From contig NZ_FOGI01000008.1 in assembly GCF_900111175.1 (NCBI RefSeq), forward strand, positions 248,001 to 312,000: a stretch of DNA of 64,000 bases. The letters are read 5' to 3'. Made by a program: the position numbers and the translations under genes. Below are positions 16,650 through 25,065 of this stretch, piece by piece. The notes beneath the pieces are model-generated. The model searched no databases and was not told where the DNA came from. It saw only the letters and a list, made by a program, of their open reading frames with translations. Source of the DNA: Actinokineospora terrae (GTDB lineage Bacteria > Actinomycetota > Actinomycetes > Mycobacteriales > Pseudonocardiaceae). Each line of letters starts with the position of its first letter. Position 1 is the first letter of the stretch.

Positions 16650-18590
16650 TCACCTCCGCCGATTCCGCAGGTAGTCGCTCACCACAGCACTACCAAGACC
16701 ATCCAAGTCCGGCGCCACCACCCGCCCCCCACCCCGACGAGCCACCAGATCCACGAACGCGGCCAGACTCGGATCCTCCCCCAGCATGAACACCGTCACC
16801 GAAGCCCCCAACCTCGCCAGGGAATCCACCTCGGCCAGCGTCTTCCGCAGAGTGTCCTGTGTGGTCGGATAGTGGAACACCGCCTCCCCGTCCGGCTCCA
16901 GGTGCGCGGTCGGCTCCCCGTCCGTCACGATCAAGACCACCGGATGCGCGTCCGGGTTGCGGCGCAGGTGCCGACCGGCGAGCAGCAGGGCGTGGTGCAG
17001 GTTGGTGCCCTGCTCCCAAGTTCCCTCCAGGGCAGTCAGCTCGGCTATGTCCACTGTGGTCGCGTGGCGGCCGAAGGTGATGAGCTGGAGGTCGTCGGTG
17101 CGAAAGCGGGTCGACACCAGGTGGTGCAGGGCGAGAGCGGTGCGCTTCATGGGGACCCAGCGGCCGTCCTGGACCATGGACCACGAGGTGTCGACGCACA
17201 GGGCCACGGCGGCCCTGGCTCGTTGTTCGGTTTCGGAGACCTCGACGTCGGTGACGTCCAGCCGGACCCGGGGGTCGCCGGTGGCGAGGGTGCGGAGGAC
17301 GGCGTTGCGGACGGTGCGGGAGACGTCCCACGGCTCGGTGGCGCCGAAGGTCCAGGCCCGGGTGGCGCCGGTCAGCTCGCCCGCGGCGCCCGCGGTGGCG
17401 GTGTCGCGCTCGCCCCGCCTGGCCCGGGACAGGCCGACGACCTCGGCGAGGGCGGTCTCGCCGAGGCGGCGCATCGCCTTGGGGGACAACGTGAGCGAGC
17501 CGTCCGGCGCGCGGTCGACCAGGCCCTGCCTGCGCAGCTCGCGCTCCAGTTCGGACAGTCTGCGCGCGTCGACACCGGCCTCGTCGCCGAGTTGGCGGTC
17601 GAGCGCCTCCAGGTCGATGTCCTCCAGCCGGGCGCCGGGGTAGGACTGGCCGAGTTGCTCGGCGAGGGCGTCCAGCTCGGCGAGGTCGGTCATGGCCTGC
17701 GCGCCCTCGCCGAGCCCGAGCGGGTCCTGGCCGCGGAAGCGGGCCGAGGAAGTCCAGTCCTCGCCGGGGCGCAGGGCGCGCAGGTTCGCGTCCAGGGAGG
17801 CGACCTGGTCGGCGAAGCGCGGGTCGCCGAACGCGCCCGCCATCAGCTCGCCCAGCTCCTGGCGCTGCTGGGCGCTCATCGAGTTCATCATCCGCTGCGC
17901 GGCGGCGGCGCGGGCGGCGAGTGCGTCGACCAGCTCGTCGACGGTGCGCGGGTTCTCCGGGAAGAACTCGCCGTGCTCGCGCATGAACCGGTCGAACTGC
18001 TCGTCGGTGTCGTCGCCGCGCAGGTGGGCGAGCAGCAGCGCGTTGAGGTCGGCCATCATCGCGCGGATGCGCTCGGTGTCCTGCGGCTGCATCTCGCGCA
18101 GCGCCTGCTTCATGCCCTGGAAGCGGGACTCGACCAGCTCCCGGCCGAGCTTGTCGCGGATCTGCTCGAACGCCTCGCGGGCCTTCGGCGAGCGCCAGTC
18201 GTAGTCGGCCAGCTCGCGCACGGCCGCCGCGGTGCCGGACGGCAGCGCGTCGAGCTGGGCCTCGCGGAAGCGGGCGTCGTCGGCCGGGTCGGGGAACAGC
18301 TCGGCCCGCTCCGCCGCCAGCGCCCGCTCCAGCAGCTGCCTGACCTCGGTGAGCGTGCCGTCGAGGCGGTGCCGGCGCTGGATGCGCGAACGCCGCTCCC
18401 ACAGCCTGCGGGTGAGGTCGTCGAGGCCTGCCGCGTCGCCGACGCCGCGGCGCAGCAGCTCCTGCAGCGCCGCGCGCGGGGAGGCGCCCTCCATGACGTC
18501 GCGGCCGAGCGCCTCCAGGGCGGCCCGCAGGTCGACCGGGGGTGCCAGGGGGTCCGGACCGTCGTGCCAGGGCCCGTAGCGGTAGCTCAC
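16650..18590 (-). CDS. VWA-domain protein partnering a MoxR-type ATPase
   Basis: A 646-residue soluble protein. The first 430 residues are helical and charged (MSYRYGPWHDGPDPLAPPVD onward). The C-terminal 200 form a von Willebrand A domain with an intact MIDAS: CVDTSWSMV (DxSxS), the GTNLH threonine and LIVTDGEPT. It overlaps the upstream AAA+ gene by ATGA (18587-18590), so the two are translationally coupled. Such MoxR/VWA pairs act as metal- or cofactor-insertion or complex-remodelling chaperones, like Mg-chelatase I/D subunits. The client is not apparent from neighbours. The convergent STAND gene ends 54 nt away. Confidence 0.85.
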   Translation of the reverse strand: MSYRYGPWHDGPDPLAPPVDLRAALEALGRDVMEGASPRAALQELLRRGVGDAAGLDDLTRRLWERRSRIQRRHRLDGTLTEVRQLLERALAAERAELFPDPADDARFREAQLDALPSGTAAAVRELADYDWRSPKAREAFEQIRDKLGRELVESRFQGMKQALREMQPQDTERIRAMMADLNALLLAHLRGDDTDEQFDRFMREHGEFFPENPRTVDELVDALAARAAAAQRMMNSMSAQQRQELGELMAGAFGDPRFADQVASLDANLRALRPGEDWTSSARFRGQDPLGLGEGAQAMTDLAELDALAEQLGQSYPGARLEDIDLEALDRQLGDEAGVDARRLSELERELRRQGLVDRAPDGSLTLSPKAMRRLGETALAEVVGLSRARRGERDTATAGAAGELTGATRAWTFGATEPWDVSRTVRNAVLRTLATGDPRVRLDVTDVEVSETEQRARAAVALCVDTSWSMVQDGRWVPMKRTALALHHLVSTRFRTDDLQLITFGRHATTVDIAELTALEGTWEQGTNLHHALLLAGRHLRRNPDAHPVVLIVTDGEPTAHLEPDGEAVFHYPTTQDTLRKTLAEVDSLARLGASVTVFMLGEDPSLAAFVDLVARRGGGRVVAPDLDGLGSAVVSDYLRNRRR

Positions 18591-20005
18591 GGTCCGTACA
18601 CCGCCTCCCCGTCGGCCGAGTCCTTGGCCAGCTTCCTGGTCAGGTACAGGTACTCCAGCGCCAGCTCGACCGCGGCGGCGATGCGGCCGGGCGGATCACC
18701 GGCGCGCACGTCGAGCCGGGCGGCGACCTCGTGCAGCAGCGGCAGCTCCGGCAGCGCGGCCAGCACCTCGGAGCCCGGCACGCGCTCACCGGTGGCGACC
18801 AGGTGCCCGTCGACGACGGCGTCGACCAGCGGCCCCAGGTCAAGACCGGCGAAGCGGTCGCGGGCGGTCTCGGCGACGGCGCGGCGCAGCAGGTGCTCGA
18901 GGTGCTCGACCTCGCGGCCCTCCTCGCCGGACTCGAACTCCAGCTTGCCGCGCAGCACCGCGGGCACCGCCTCCAGGTCGATCGGGCGGGCCACCGCGGG
19001 CTCCTCGCCGATCAGCGCGGAGCGGCGCAGCGCGGCGGCGGCCGCGGTCTCGGCGGCGGCCACGGCGAACCGGGCGGACACCCCGGAGCGCTGGTCGATC
19101 GCGCTGGACTCGCGCAGGTTGCGGACGAACCGGGCCAGCACCTCCAGCAGCGGGTCGCCCACCTCGGCGACCAGCTCTGCCTCCTGGCGCACCACGTCGA
19201 CCTCGGCCTGGACGCCGCGCGGGTAGTGGGTGCGCACCTCGGCGCCGAAGCGGTCCTTGAGCGGGGTGATGATGCGGCCGCGGTTGGTGTAGTCCTCCGG
19301 GTTCGCGGTCGCGATCAGCAGCACGTCCAGCGGCAGCCGCAGCGTGTAGCCGCGGACCTGGATGTCGCGCTCCTCCATCACGTTGAGCAGCGCCACCTGG
19401 ATCCGCTCGGCGAGGTCGGGCAGCTCGTTGATGGTGATCACGCCGCGGTGGGCGCGCGGCACGAGTCCGAAGTGGATGGTCTCCGGGTCGCCGAGCGCGC
19501 GGCCCTCCGCGACCTTGACCGGGTCGACGTCGCCGATGAGGTCGCCGACCGCGGTGTCCGGCGTGGCCAGCTTCTCGGTGTAGCGCTCGCCGCGGTGCCG
19601 CCACGCGACCGGCAGGTCGTCGCCGAGTTCGGCGGCCAGCCGCAGCGAGCGCGGGGTGATGGGCGCCAGCGGGTGCTCGCCGAGCTCGGAGCCCTCGATG
19701 ACCGGCGTCCACTCGTCGAGCAGGCCGGTGATCGTGCGGGCGAGCCTGGTCTTGCCCTGGCCGCGTTCGCCGAGCAGCACCACGTCGTGCCCGGCGAGCA
19801 GGGCGCGCTCCAACTGCGGCAACACGGTCTGGCCGAACCCGACGATGCCCGGCCACGGGTCCCGCCCGGCGCGCAAGGCGTCGAGCAGGTTGGCGCGGAC
19901 CTCGTCCTTGACTCCCCTGGGGGTGTGGCCCGCCGCGCGCAGGGCGCCCACCGTGCGGGGCAGGTGCGGCGGGGGTGTGGGTACCGGCGTGTTCACGACT
20001 GTCAC
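18587..20005 (-). CDS. MoxR/ChlI-like AAA+ ATPase
   Basis: A 472-residue AAA+ protein from GTG 20005. It has LLGERGQGKTRLART (Walker A, residues about 76-90), VITINELPDLAERIQ (Walker B; the second acidic residue is Glu), ATANPEDYTNRGRI (sensor 1) and a helical lid with the C-terminal Leu/Glu-rich part. It is longer than typical 320-residue MoxR proteins and closer to magnesium-chelatase-subunit-I-like ATPases. It precedes and overlaps the VWA gene, forming a two-component chaperone pair. A second, distinct moxR operon lies at 29.2-32.2 kb. Confidence 0.85.
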   Translation of the reverse strand: MTVVNTPVPTPPPHLPRTVGALRAAGHTPRGVKDEVRANLLDALRAGRDPWPGIVGFGQTVLPQLERALLAGHDVVLLGERGQGKTRLARTITGLLDEWTPVIEGSELGEHPLAPITPRSLRLAAELGDDLPVAWRHRGERYTEKLATPDTAVGDLIGDVDPVKVAEGRALGDPETIHFGLVPRAHRGVITINELPDLAERIQVALLNVMEERDIQVRGYTLRLPLDVLLIATANPEDYTNRGRIITPLKDRFGAEVRTHYPRGVQAEVDVVRQEAELVAEVGDPLLEVLARFVRNLRESSAIDQRSGVSARFAVAAAETAAAAALRRSALIGEEPAVARPIDLEAVPAVLRGKLEFESGEEGREVEHLEHLLRRAVAETARDRFAGLDLGPLVDAVVDGHLVATGERVPGSEVLAALPELPLLHEVAARLDVRAGDPPGRIAAAVELALEYLYLTRKLAKDSADGEAVYGP

Positions 20006-20100
20006 GCTTCGACGCTACGCAGGTTCCGCGACGAGGTCGACGTGGAGTGGCTCCAACTGTGGACAACCACGGGCGTTGGGGATAACCGGCCAACGCGGTT

Positions 20101-21324
20101 CTAGGCGTCGGCGGGCTCGTGTTCGGCGTGCCGGATCTCGTCGCGGACCGCCCGGTAGTGCACCCACTCGTAGGCGATGAGGGCGATCAGCAGGGCGGCG
20201 AGCACGGCCAGCGCGACCAACGCGGGCAGGAACGCGACAAGCGGCGTGACCGCGATGAGAAGGACGCCGACCGCGAGTCGCTGGGGCTTGAGGTTGCGGC
20301 CGCAGCGCCAGGAAACGCCGGACTGGGCGAACAGGTAGAGCGCGGCGCCGCCGAACAACGCCCACAGCGGCGGTCCGTAGAGGTGGTCGGCGACGGTGTG
20401 GCCGTTGGCGCCCGCCACGTAGTTGAGCACCTTCTTGAGGCCGAGGGCCAGCATCACGATGCCCACGACGAGGGGCAGGTGCAGGAAGCTGAACGCCGAG
20501 CGCGCCATGCTCGCCCGCTCCACGCCGGTCGCCTCGGCCAGCGCGCGTTCGGCGATGAGCACGTGCGTGTCGAAGTAGGCCCACCACAGGCAGGCCGCCA
20601 CGGTCAGCCCGAGCGTGGCCGCGGCGATGACCGGCCAGGAGATGGGCAGCGCGGTGACCCCGACGCCGATGGCCACGATCGACTCGCCGAGCGCGATGAT
20701 GACGATCAGGCCGTGCCGCTCCGCGAAGTGCTTGGCGGAGTTGAGCCGCCACCCCGAGGCGCCGATGGCGAAGGTGCCGCCGTAGTCGGCGGCGACCGCG
20801 GCCACCCACAGCCCGATCTGGGCCGCGCCGCTGGTCTGCGCGGCGAGCAGGAGCAGCAGGGTGCCGCCGAGCATGGTCGGGGTGAACCGCAGCAGCTGCT
20901 TGCGCAGGCCGGGGTCGTCGGCGGCGCTGATCCAGAACAGCAGCAGGTGCACCGCGCGGACCAGCAGGTAGCAGAAGGCGAACACGACCGGCCCGGACAG
21001 CCCGCCAGCCAGGTCGTCGAACGCCTCCGGGATGGCCAGTGCGATGAGGAACATCGCGGCCATGGCGCCCAGCATCGCGGTGCGCGCGGTCCCCTCGTCG
21101 GCCTTGACCAGGTTCGACAGCCACGAGTAGCCGACCCAGCACCACCACACGACGGCGAGCACGAGGGTGCCGCGCAGCAGGCCGGGCCAGGTGGGGTCCT
21201 CGGCCATCAGCGCGGTCACCTGGGTCAGCGCGAAGACGAACACCAGGTCGAAGAACAGCTCCAGGGTGGTGGCCGTCGCCGACTCGCCCACCCGCTCCAA
21301 CCTCGACCGGTACGGCTTGCTCAT
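20101..21324 (-). CDS. Low-temperature-requirement A (LtrA) family membrane protein
   Basis: A 407-residue protein starting MSKPYRSRLERVGESATATT and running at once into LELFFDLVFVFALTQVTALM, the diagnostic LtrA motif (FFDLVFVFA). About twelve hydrophobic helices follow, with the conserved ERHGLIVIIALGESIVAIG segment in the middle. LtrA of Listeria is needed for growth at low temperature; the molecular function is unknown. The gene overlaps the upstream YcxB-like gene by four bases. Confidence 0.85.
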   Translation of the reverse strand: MSKPYRSRLERVGESATATTLELFFDLVFVFALTQVTALMAEDPTWPGLLRGTLVLAVVWWCWVGYSWLSNLVKADEGTARTAMLGAMAAMFLIALAIPEAFDDLAGGLSGPVVFAFCYLLVRAVHLLLFWISAADDPGLRKQLLRFTPTMLGGTLLLLLAAQTSGAAQIGLWVAAVAADYGGTFAIGASGWRLNSAKHFAERHGLIVIIALGESIVAIGVGVTALPISWPVIAAATLGLTVAACLWWAYFDTHVLIAERALAEATGVERASMARSAFSFLHLPLVVGIVMLALGLKKVLNYVAGANGHTVADHLYGPPLWALFGGAALYLFAQSGVSWRCGRNLKPQRLAVGVLLIAVTPLVAFLPALVALAVLAALLIALIAYEWVHYRAVRDEIRHAEHEPADA

Positions 21325-21809
21325 GGCGCAGATGGTGGCACGCCCGCCGGACCGAGGACACGGGTGAGCAGGTCGCGGAACCGGTCTATGTCCTCGGTGG
21401 TGTCGAACGCACGGCCTGGCACGGGGTGGAAACCTGACGGCCCGGTGCGCAGCAAGAAGCTCCGGTCGGTCTCCACCCAGCCGGTGAGGTCGGTGAGGAC
21501 CAGGTCGCTGTAGGCGCTGCCGTCCGCGGTCATCATCCGCACCGAGTAGTCGTCGACGTCCGCGGTCACGGTCCGACCGGCGACAGGGTTACCCCGGAAG
21601 GCGTGCCTGATCGCGGCGAACGGGATGGCGGCGATGACCACGGCGCACACCAACCCGAACACGCCGGGCAGGGCCTGGCCCAGCACGAGCAGCACGACGG
21701 AGAACGCCCCCAGCGCCAGCGCGAACCACGGCACCCACCGGGTGAACGGCACCACGGCGCGCACGCCGTCGGCCCAGTCGGCGGGCACCGGGGTCCAGCG
21801 CAGTCGCAT
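21321..21809 (-). CDS. Small membrane protein, YcxB-like
   Basis: A 162-residue protein from ATG 21809 (MRLRWTPVPADWADGVRA). Two adjacent membrane helices (PWFALALGAFSVVLLVLG and VFGLVCAVVIAAIPFAA) precede a C-terminal soluble domain of about 80 residues ending in FDTTEDIDRFRDLLTRVL, a layout like the YcxB-like family, whose beta-sheet tail resembles a PH domain. The function is unknown. It overlaps ltrA by ATGA, so the two are co-expressed. Confidence 0.6.
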   Translation of the reverse strand: MRLRWTPVPADWADGVRAVVPFTRWVPWFALALGAFSVVLLVLGQALPGVFGLVCAVVIAAIPFAAIRHAFRGNPVAGRTVTADVDDYSVRMMTADGSAYSDLVLTDLTGWVETDRSFLLRTGPSGFHPVPGRAFDTTEDIDRFRDLLTRVLGPAGVPPSAP

Positions 21810-21870
21810 GACGGGCAGCTTAGGGAGCTGATCTGCCCGGTCGGGAGCGGGTCGCGTACCCTCGGTCCCC

Positions 21871-22665
21871 GTGTCAACTCCCAGTGCCACCTTCGCGGTG
21901 TGGGTTTCGGCGTGGCTGAACGGCTCGGCCGCCTCGGACGACGTCCTCGACGCGCTCACCCACTGGGCGCCCCTGCATGACGTGGTCGCGGTCGGCCAGC
22001 CCACCGCGGACTCCCTCGACGTCCCCCTGCGCGGTCAGGCAGGCGGCCAGGTGGCCGGTCTGCTCGCCGCGGTCCGCCGCGCCGAGTGCACCGGCGGGCG
22101 GCTCGTGCTGCCGGTCCCCGGTGACGTGCGCGGCCTCGGCGGCCGCAGCGAGTTCGCCGGGACCGCCCTGCACGCCGGTGAGGCCGTCGTGCTGCTCGGC
22201 GCTCCCATCGGCCTGGTCCCCGAGCCCATCGCCGACGGTGTGCTGCGCTGGACCGCCTTCGACATCGGCGACGCCCCCGCCGCCGAGCACATGCCCCTCG
22301 GCGAGGCCGAGCACGAGCTGACCGGCGCGATGCGGGTCGCCGCGGGCGTGCTGACCGAGCTGGGTGTCGCCAAGCACCGCTCCGGGGTCCGCGAGGAGAT
22401 CACCGCCCGGGTCGCGCACCGCTCGGCGGCGCCGTGGCCCGAGGGCACCCCGCCGCGGGCGCTGCGGGTGCTGCAGCGCGCCAACGAGGTCTCGGCGATC
22501 CTCGACCTGGCGGCGGAGGACGCCCCGGGCGGCGCGCTGTCGTCGTCCTCGGCGCGCAGGCGCGCGGACGCCCTGCGGCCGCTGTTCGACGCGGTGCGGG
22601 TGGCCAGGCTGGCCGCCGTGGACGAGGCCGTCAGGGTCTTCTCCGACCACGCTGACAAGCACTGA
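21871..22665 (+). CDS. Conserved actinobacterial protein of unknown function
   Basis: A 264-residue soluble protein from GTG 21871 (MSTPSATFAVWVSAWLNG). It is Ala/Val/Asp-rich. Visible features are LVLPVPGDVRGLGGRSEFAG, a central strand-rich part (GEAVVLLGAPIGLVPEPI) and a helical C-terminus (ARRRADALRPLFDAVRVARL). No membrane segment, cysteine cluster or catalytic motif stands out. It is transcribed divergently from the YcxB-like gene with 61 nt between starts. I do not recognise a function. Confidence 0.6.
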   Translation: MSTPSATFAVWVSAWLNGSAASDDVLDALTHWAPLHDVVAVGQPTADSLDVPLRGQAGGQVAGLLAAVRRAECTGGRLVLPVPGDVRGLGGRSEFAGTALHAGEAVVLLGAPIGLVPEPIADGVLRWTAFDIGDAPAAEHMPLGEAEHELTGAMRVAAGVLTELGVAKHRSGVREEITARVAHRSAAPWPEGTPPRALRVLQRANEVSAILDLAAEDAPGGALSSSSARRRADALRPLFDAVRVARLAAVDEAVRVFSDHADKH

Positions 22666-23276
22666 ATCGAAACCATTGCCGGTCTGCCCGGCCGCCCGCC
22701 GCGGCCGGGACCGCGCCGCTCCCAGGTGACCGGCGGATTACCGGTTCCGCGGTCGAGTCGGCCGCTGACCTGCGGTAGCGCCGCTCGGGGGCGACTTCGT
22801 GGCGTGGGTCTCACAGGTGGGTCCGAGCGCCGTCGGCGCCACTAGACCAATCCCGATCTGCCCGGTGTGACCCGCGACCACGCTCAGGGGTCACCGTACG
22901 TGGGCTTGCGAACAGCATCTTGCACGGAGACGAACACGGCGCGGTGGCCCGTTCACCGGTGTGGCGCTGGGAAACTACCGCCGGGTCACCCCGCGTGTGG
23001 GGCACCGTTTGTCGAATTCCCCCGTCCGCCAAGGTGATGCCCGCGGCGACGGCCGGGAACCGCCGCCCCCGTAGATCTTCCCGGCACAGGTCCGGGGAAA
23101 CCCTTGTCTTCACGACGATTGCCGTCGCTAACGACCGGCCTTGCGGCCCCCAGCTGCGCCGACGCGGCCATCACCGGCGACATAACCCAGTGCTATGGGT
23201 CTTTGGGATGAGCGCGGGCGGCCCGCGTCGCCGATAGTGATCGCACTGGACCAACCGCTGTCACCGGAGTCACACC
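22666..23276. other. 611-nt gap without a recognised gene
   Basis: Short open frames on both strands lack ribosome-binding sites and domain signatures. A stretch near 22805-22850 superficially recalls the 3' half of a tRNA, but the T-stem does not pair. The last 40 nt provide GGAG (23263-23266) for the gene at 23277. I see no terminator or known regulatory RNA. Confidence 0.5.
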
Positions 23277-23849
23277 ATGACCGCACAACTACTCGACCCC
23301 AAGCAGGCCGCCCGGCCGCTGGCGCTGGACACCAACCACCTGGGTGCCCTGCAGATGGTCGCGCGCGGCGAGGTCGGCGCCTACGGTGCTGCGGCGGCCT
23401 TGCGCCACCGCACCGACGACCTCGGGGTGCTGATGGTGAGCGCCCTGTTCACCCTGCGCCGCGACGGCTTCGTCGGCTTCGGCGACGCGGTGCCCGACCC
23501 GCGCGACGGCTGGCTGCAGGCGGGTCTGACCTCCGCCGGTGAGCGCCTGCTCGACATCTGGCTGCGCCGCGGCCGCCGCTCCCCCGACGAGGCCGCCCGC
23601 ACCCGCGACTGGTTCGTGCTGCTGCGCTGCGCCCAGCGCGGCGACCTGGGCATGACCGAGGCCAACCAGGTCGTCGACCGCGGCAGCCCGGTGGAGAGCA
23701 GGCTCGCCGCCAGGATGCGCGAGCTGGTGAGCGCGGGCCACCTGGTCATCGGCGCCGCCCGCCTGCGCGACTGCCGGATGATCACCCTCAGCGAGACCGG
23801 CAGGGCACTGCACACGCGGCTCGATCTGTCCCAGAGCAACCACGGGTGA
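23277..23849 (+). CDS. Hypothetical protein, possibly with a winged-helix domain
   Basis: A 190-residue soluble product from ATG 23277, with GGAG 10 nt upstream. It has an N-terminal helical part (LGALQMVARGEVGAYGAAAA), a repeated small beta motif (LFTLRRDGFVGFGD, then LTSAGERLLDIWLRR), and a C-terminal stretch VSAGHLVIGAARLRDCRMIT ending LSETGRALHTRL, which reads like two winged-helix modules with a 'T..G...L' wing end. DNA binding is a guess. Seven bases separate it from a small Cys-rich protein downstream, so the two are probably co-transcribed. Confidence 0.55.
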   Translation: MTAQLLDPKQAARPLALDTNHLGALQMVARGEVGAYGAAAALRHRTDDLGVLMVSALFTLRRDGFVGFGDAVPDPRDGWLQAGLTSAGERLLDIWLRRGRRSPDEAARTRDWFVLLRCAQRGDLGMTEANQVVDRGSPVESRLAARMRELVSAGHLVIGAARLRDCRMITLSETGRALHTRLDLSQSNHG

Positions 23850-23856
23850 GGCGGCG

Positions 23857-24099
23857 ATGATGAGGAACCCCCGAAGCGAGGTCTGCTGGGGCACGAACAC
23901 CACCCACGGCGGCCGGGCCCACGTGGTACTGCACGGCAGCAGCACGGGCCTGTGCGGCCAACCCGTCGACACCCGCTACCAGGACCGCCCCACCGCCCGC
24001 CCCGTCTGCCCCGACTGCGCCATCTCCTACGTGGCCGCCGTCTTCCCCACCGAGGTGACAGCGCCAGACCTCCGGCACGAGGTCCGGCTGCGCGCCTGA
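23857..24099 (+). CDS. Small Cys/His protein, probable zinc binder
   Basis: An 80-residue protein (MMRNPRSEVCWGTNTTHGGR). Cysteines and histidines are arranged as C-x6-H-x4-H, then TGLCGQPV, then RPVCPDCAISYV, the last being a zinc-knuckle CPxC. Small proteins of this layout are common next to regulatory genes in Pseudonocardiales and are uncharacterised. It is followed immediately by a very stable hairpin that should end the transcript. Confidence 0.6.
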   Translation: MMRNPRSEVCWGTNTTHGGRAHVVLHGSSTGLCGQPVDTRYQDRPTARPVCPDCAISYVAAVFPTEVTAPDLRHEVRLRA

Positions 24100-24104
24100 G
24101 ATAA

Positions 24105-24154
24105 CCGAACCGCGGCGTCGGAGGTCCCCCTGCACCTCCGACGCCGCGGTTCGG
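24105..24154 (+). terminator. Perfect 21-bp hairpin after the zinc-binder gene
   Basis: The arms at 24105-24125 and 24134-24154 are exact complements (CCGAACCGCGGCG... against ...CGCCGCGGTTCGG) with an 8-nt loop CCCCCTGC. There is no U-run, as usual in high-GC actinobacteria. The 3' arm runs straight into a tandem array built from its own last bases. Confidence 0.75.
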
Positions 24155-24276
24155 CGTAGTACACAGTCGCGGTTCGGCGTAGTCGACTCAGTCGCGGTCG
24201 GCGTGGTCGTACTGTCGCGGTTCGGTGTCCAGCACTGCCACGGTTCGATGTACTCGGCACCGCCGCAGTTCGGCGC
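24145..24276. repeat. Imperfect tandem array of CGCGGTTCGGCGTAGT units
   Basis: Six units start at 24145, 24168, 24194, 24216, 24239 and 24264 (22-26 bp apart). The core CGCGGTTCGGCGTAGT decays to CACGGTTCGATGTAC and CGCAGTTCGGCGC. The first unit is the 3' arm of the 24105-24154 hairpin. The array fills the space between that hairpin and the stop codon of the convergent DUF4386 gene. Confidence 0.7.
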
Positions 24277-24278
24277 GC

Positions 24279-25010
24279 TCAAGGCCCTTGTACGGCAGGC
24301 TGTGGTCGCTTGCCGCTTCGGAGTACGTAGGCGGCGGTGGTGAGGAACCAGAGTTGGACGGTGGCGCTGCTGATGCTGATCAGCGGGCCCGCGTCCACGC
24401 CGAGGAGTTCTACCAGGGGTAGGGCCAGCGCGGCGGCGGTGAGCACGGTGAAAGCCCTGAGCCACAACGGGATGTTCGCGATCTTGGCGAGGCAGAACAG
24501 CCAGCCCGCCGCGAAGAGGGAGACGCCGAGGAGTTCGCCTACTCCGCCTGCGAAGGAGTTCAGGGCGTCGTACTGGACCTCGATCGCCTCGCGGTGGGTG
24601 CCGGACTGCCAGGACTGGGCCAGGTCGGGCATGGTGGTGAGCCAGCGGATGATGCCGACGCAGCGGGCCAGGGTGGAGAGGGCGGCGAAGGCAAGGCCTA
24701 GTCGGGCGAGTTGGGAGTCTTGGCGGTTGGGCGCAAGGGTTGTCGTTGCCCACAACGCCACCGGTAGGAACAACGCCGAGTAGGCGAGGTACACGACGTA
24801 CCCGAGTCTTAGGGCGGTCTCGTTCTCGGCCACGCGCGGTAAGACCGTCGCGGCGGGTTCGCCCAGGCTGGCGGGCCAGTCGACGGCGGCGCCGAGGATC
24901 ACCAGCGGGACGAACAGCAACACCCCCTCCACCAGCAACAACACCGCGGTCGCTCGTCCGCGTCCACCACTTGCATTGCGATCAGTAACTGCACTGCGAT
25001 CAGTGTTCAC
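24279..25010 (-). CDS. DUF4386-family membrane protein
   Basis: A 243-residue protein from GTG 25010 (VNTDRSAVTDRNASGG), with six hydrophobic helices (for example TAVLLLVEGVLLFVPLVILG and VGELLGVSLFAAGWLFCLAK). The conserved NSFAGGVGELLG region and the short hydrophilic loop GTHREAIEVQYDALN are typical of DUF4386 proteins. The function is unknown. The longer open frame to 25115 overlaps the divergent tetR gene and is not used. Its N-terminal codons lie inside repeats that look like regulator-binding sites, so the start itself may be occupied by the adjacent TetR. Confidence 0.7.
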   Translation of the reverse strand: MNTDRSAVTDRNASGGRGRATAVLLLVEGVLLFVPLVILGAAVDWPASLGEPAATVLPRVAENETALRLGYVVYLAYSALFLPVALWATTTLAPNRQDSQLARLGLAFAALSTLARCVGIIRWLTTMPDLAQSWQSGTHREAIEVQYDALNSFAGGVGELLGVSLFAAGWLFCLAKIANIPLWLRAFTVLTAAALALPLVELLGVDAGPLISISSATVQLWFLTTAAYVLRSGKRPQPAVQGP

Positions 25011-25046
25011 ACAGGCTACCGTAGCGCACTGCGAACACTGATCGCA
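24973..25046. promoter_or_regulatory. Operator-like repeats between DUF4386 gene and tetR
   Basis: TGCGATCAGT occurs at 24977-24986 and 24996-25005, and its inverted form ACTGATCGCA at 25037-25046. Two palindromes are visible: CACTGCGATCAGTG (24992-25005) and TGCGA-N7-TCGCA (25030-25046). The first two sites are within the 5' codons of the DUF4386 gene and the third lies 20 nt before the tetR start. This is a plausible binding array for the divergent TetR. Confidence 0.55.
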
Positions 25047-25065
25047 ACGCGCTACCCTCACGCGC

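Noticed and set aside
22800..22860. tRNA-like stretch (GGTGGGTCCGAGCGCCGTCGG)
   Set aside because: The T-stem does not pair and no D-arm or anticodon arm of proper size can be drawn, so it is not a tRNA gene.
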